In this document: piece by piece, positions 5,763-6,935 of the stretch | How positions within the stretch are numbered: position 1 is the stretch's first letter | How the letters are laid out: each line of letters opens with the position of its first letter | Translations under genes and position numbers: made by a program | Notes under the pieces: generated by a model | What the model was told of the DNA's origin: nothing | The model's input: only the letters and a program-made list of their open reading frames with translations | The model's database searches: none | NCBI GenBank assembly: GCA_002425685.1 | Contig: DIMS01000062.1 | Span: forward strand, 33,578 to 40,512 | Source: Synergistaceae bacterium UBA5560 | GTDB taxonomy: Bacteria > Synergistota > Synergistia > Synergistales > Aminiphilaceae | DNA length: 6,935 nt | Direction: 5' to 3'

Positions 5763-6695
5763 CTAACCGATACCGAGGATGCGAACCCAGAGGGGCAGGG
5801 TCAGCACTGAAAGAATCGTTCCTGCGGCGATCACGTCCGCGGCATATTCGGCATCCAGCCCCATGCCGTCGGCGATGATGAAGTTGTTTACCGCGGGAGG
5901 CATGGCGGAGACGAGTACCACGGCTTGGGTGAGAATCTGCTCCGTGGGCCAGAGACAGAACATTCCCCAGGCGATGACGGGGTGGAGAAAGAGCTTGAAA
6001 ACGACGTCTCTCCCGGTTCGACGAAGCCCCCGGACAAACCGCCCCGGATCGAGGGAAGCGCCGAGCGTGAGCAGGGCAATACCGCTTCCCGTGTCCCCCA
6101 GGGTCTTGAGTACCGTGTCGATCCATTCGGGAAGGTGCTGCAGGGAGGTCCGGCTCAGAAGAAGTCCTCCCGCAGTAGCCACAATCAGGGGATTGGCGAG
6201 CACACGCAGAAGGGTGGCCCCGACGCCGCGCAGCGTAAGGCGTCTGTTCGCCGAGGCCAATTGCGCGCCGAGGATGGAGATGGCATTGTAGCCCACGAGC
6301 CCCATGGCGAGGTAGTGTGAAAGGGCATCCAGGCCGGCCTGTCCCATGGCAATGGTGATGGCGGGAACGCCCATGAAGACGTTGTTCGAGCGGACTGCCA
6401 TGAGGACGGACACTGCCGCCCGCCGCGGTTCGTTCCGGCAGATGCGGGCGAGAATCCATGCCGTCAGGGGAGCGAGAAGAAATCCCGCGTGAATGGCCCA
6501 GAAGAGGTTCATCTGGGCGACACCCTCCCCGCCGATGCGAAGGGTCGTCCGGAAAAGCAGCGCCGGGATGGCGATCCAGTAGAGAATGCCGTTAATGGAT
6601 GGGAGCACCGCGTCCGGAAGAAGCCCCTTTTTCTTCGCCAGGTATCCGATGAGCATGATGCAGGTCAGCGGGAGAACCATTCGAAATCCGTGCAC
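5763..6695 (-). CDS. AEC-family transporter (auxin efflux carrier type permease)
   Basis: This 310-residue membrane protein has about ten hydrophobic segments and matches the AEC family. Characterised bacterial members include carboxylate carriers such as malonate (MdcF) and malate permeases. Family features are VLPLTCIMLIGYLAKKKGLL (7-26) in helix 1, NGILYWIAIPALLF (35-48), SNNVFMGVPA (103-112), ANPLIV (167-172), MPPAVNNFIIADG (265-277) and TILSVLTLPL (293-302) near the end. The frame stays open to an ATG at 6839, but that extension is arginine-rich and unlike the family. The chosen start is the GTG at 6695, which has GGGG 7 bases upstream and gives the usual length; an ATG at 6680 lacks a good ribosome binding site. 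Substrate and direction of transport are unknown. A carboxylate would suit a citrate-fermenting host, but the gene is not in the citrate lyase operon. Confidence 0.87.
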   Translation of the reverse strand: MHGFRMVLPLTCIMLIGYLAKKKGLLPDAVLPSINGILYWIAIPALLFRTTLRIGGEGVAQMNLFWAIHAGFLLAPLTAWILARICRNEPRRAAVSVLMAVRSNNVFMGVPAITIAMGQAGLDALSHYLAMGLVGYNAISILGAQLASANRRLTLRGVGATLLRVLANPLIVATAGGLLLSRTSLQHLPEWIDTVLKTLGDTGSGIALLTLGASLDPGRFVRGLRRTGRDVVFKLFLHPVIAWGMFCLWPTEQILTQAVVLVSAMPPAVNNFIIADGMGLDAEYAADVIAAGTILSVLTLPLWVRILGIG

Positions 6696-6728
6696 GGAGG
6701 CACCCCTTTCCGTTTTTCGCCGCTTGCG

Positions 6729-6736
6729 TGTATAGT
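6729..6736. promoter_or_regulatory. Overlapping -10-like sites of a divergent promoter region
   Basis: Between the transporter and mutase genes (6696-6828) the plus strand has TATAGT (6731-6736; 5 of 6 matches) and the minus strand has TATACA (6729-6734). They could be back-to-back -10 elements for the mutase and the transporter. Neither has a good -35 at the right distance, so the call is weak. Confidence 0.3.
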
Positions 6737-6812
6737 TGAGTGTACGGGAAGCGCCGTTTGGAATCCAGAACCACAGGAGGACGACGCGAGGAGTCCTTCG
6801 GAAAAGCTGCAC

Positions 6813-6820
6813 AGAGGGGG
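6813..6820 (+). promoter_or_regulatory. Ribosome binding site supporting a TTG start
   Basis: AGAGGGGG lies 8 bases before the TTG at 6829. No ATG or GTG start is seen close by in that frame, and the protein matches its family directly after this point. Confidence 0.65.
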
Positions 6821-6828
6821 CAACGCAC

Positions 6829-6935
6829 TTGGCACACATTCCGTCTCACATTTTTCGCGAATACGACATCCGCGGCCTCGCGGAGGAGGAACTCACTTCT
6901 CCGGTTATGATCGCGGTCGGCAAGGCCTACGGAAC
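6829..6935 (+). CDS. Phosphomannomutase/phosphoglucomutase, N-terminal fragment
   Basis: The right edge cuts this gene after 35 complete codons. The fragment begins (M)AHIPSHIFREYDIRGLAEEE and continues to VGKAYGT. IFREYDIRG followed by a GKAYGT-type helix is the signature N-terminus of alpha-D-phosphohexomutases of the ManB/AlgC type, which interconvert mannose-1-phosphate and mannose-6-phosphate or the glucose equivalents for sugar-nucleotide and polysaccharide synthesis. The catalytic phosphoserine lies beyond the window. The TTG start at 6829 is chosen because it follows a good ribosome binding site by 8 bases and gives the short leader usual for the family. It is transcribed divergently from the AEC transporter, 133 bases away. 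Mannose versus glucose preference cannot be judged from this piece. Confidence 0.88.
   Translation, partial: MAHIPSHIFREYDIRGLAEEELTSPVMIAVGKAYG

Noticed and set aside
5556..5810. An 84-codon plus-strand frame in the gap between the oxidoreductase and the transporter
   Set aside because: It has no good ribosome binding site, a low-complexity Pro/Ala/Arg composition, and runs into the antisense of the transporter.
6696..6839. N-terminal extension of the AEC transporter to an ATG at 6839
   Set aside because: The added 48 residues are arginine-rich and unlike AEC proteins, and would overlap the start of the divergent mutase gene. The GTG at 6695 has a better-placed ribosome binding site.
1..6935. 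CRISPR arrays, tRNA or rRNA genes, insertion sequences, toxin-antitoxin or defence genes
   Set aside because: No direct-repeat arrays, transposase-like proteins, tRNA-like folds or defence-type domains were seen; all sizeable coding regions are explained by metabolic or transport genes.

Overview
The window is about 6.9 kb of GC-rich bacterial DNA with tightly packed genes, strong Shine-Dalgarno sites and clear intrinsic terminators. It looks like ordinary chromosome. Holo-citrate lyase genes, and the absence of any phage, IS, CRISPR or RNA gene, suggest an anaerobic fermenting bacterium. A Synergistota-like organism would fit, but that is an impression from protein style and GC content, not something shown here.

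Layout. Positions 1-80 appear to hold the last codons of an unidentified upstream gene. At 96-1352 (+) lies an isocitrate/isopropylmalate dehydrogenase-family gene, most likely an NADP-dependent isocitrate dehydrogenase. A perfect palindromic stem followed by a short T-rich run (1379-1406) separates it from citD-citE-citF (1464-4161, +), which encode the acyl carrier, lyase and CoA-transferase subunits of citrate lyase. The three genes overlap by ATGA at both junctions. A strong terminator (4252-4289) closes this unit.

Three minus-strand genes follow. They encode a four-helix DMT/EamA-like membrane protein (4321-4686), a flavodoxin-fold NAD(P)H oxidoreductase (4883-5473) and an AEC-family (auxin efflux carrier type) transporter (5763-6695). 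The first two are separated by a long bidirectional hairpin, and each has a recognisable sigma70-type promoter. The oxidoreductase promoter carries a perfect inverted repeat around its core elements. On the plus strand, starting at a TTG at 6829, the first 107 bases of a phosphomannomutase/phosphoglucomutase gene run off the right edge, divergent from the transporter.

How the genes may work together. Citrate lyase splits citrate to acetate and oxaloacetate. Isocitrate dehydrogenase links isocitrate with 2-oxoglutarate and CO2. Joined by an aconitase encoded elsewhere, they connect citrate/oxaloacetate with 2-oxoglutarate/glutamate in either direction. The lyase maturation genes (citC, citX, citG) are not in the window. 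I see no clearly new system; the points most worth checking are the icd-cit linkage, two substitutions in the dehydrogenase active site and the operator-like repeat at the oxidoreductase promoter.
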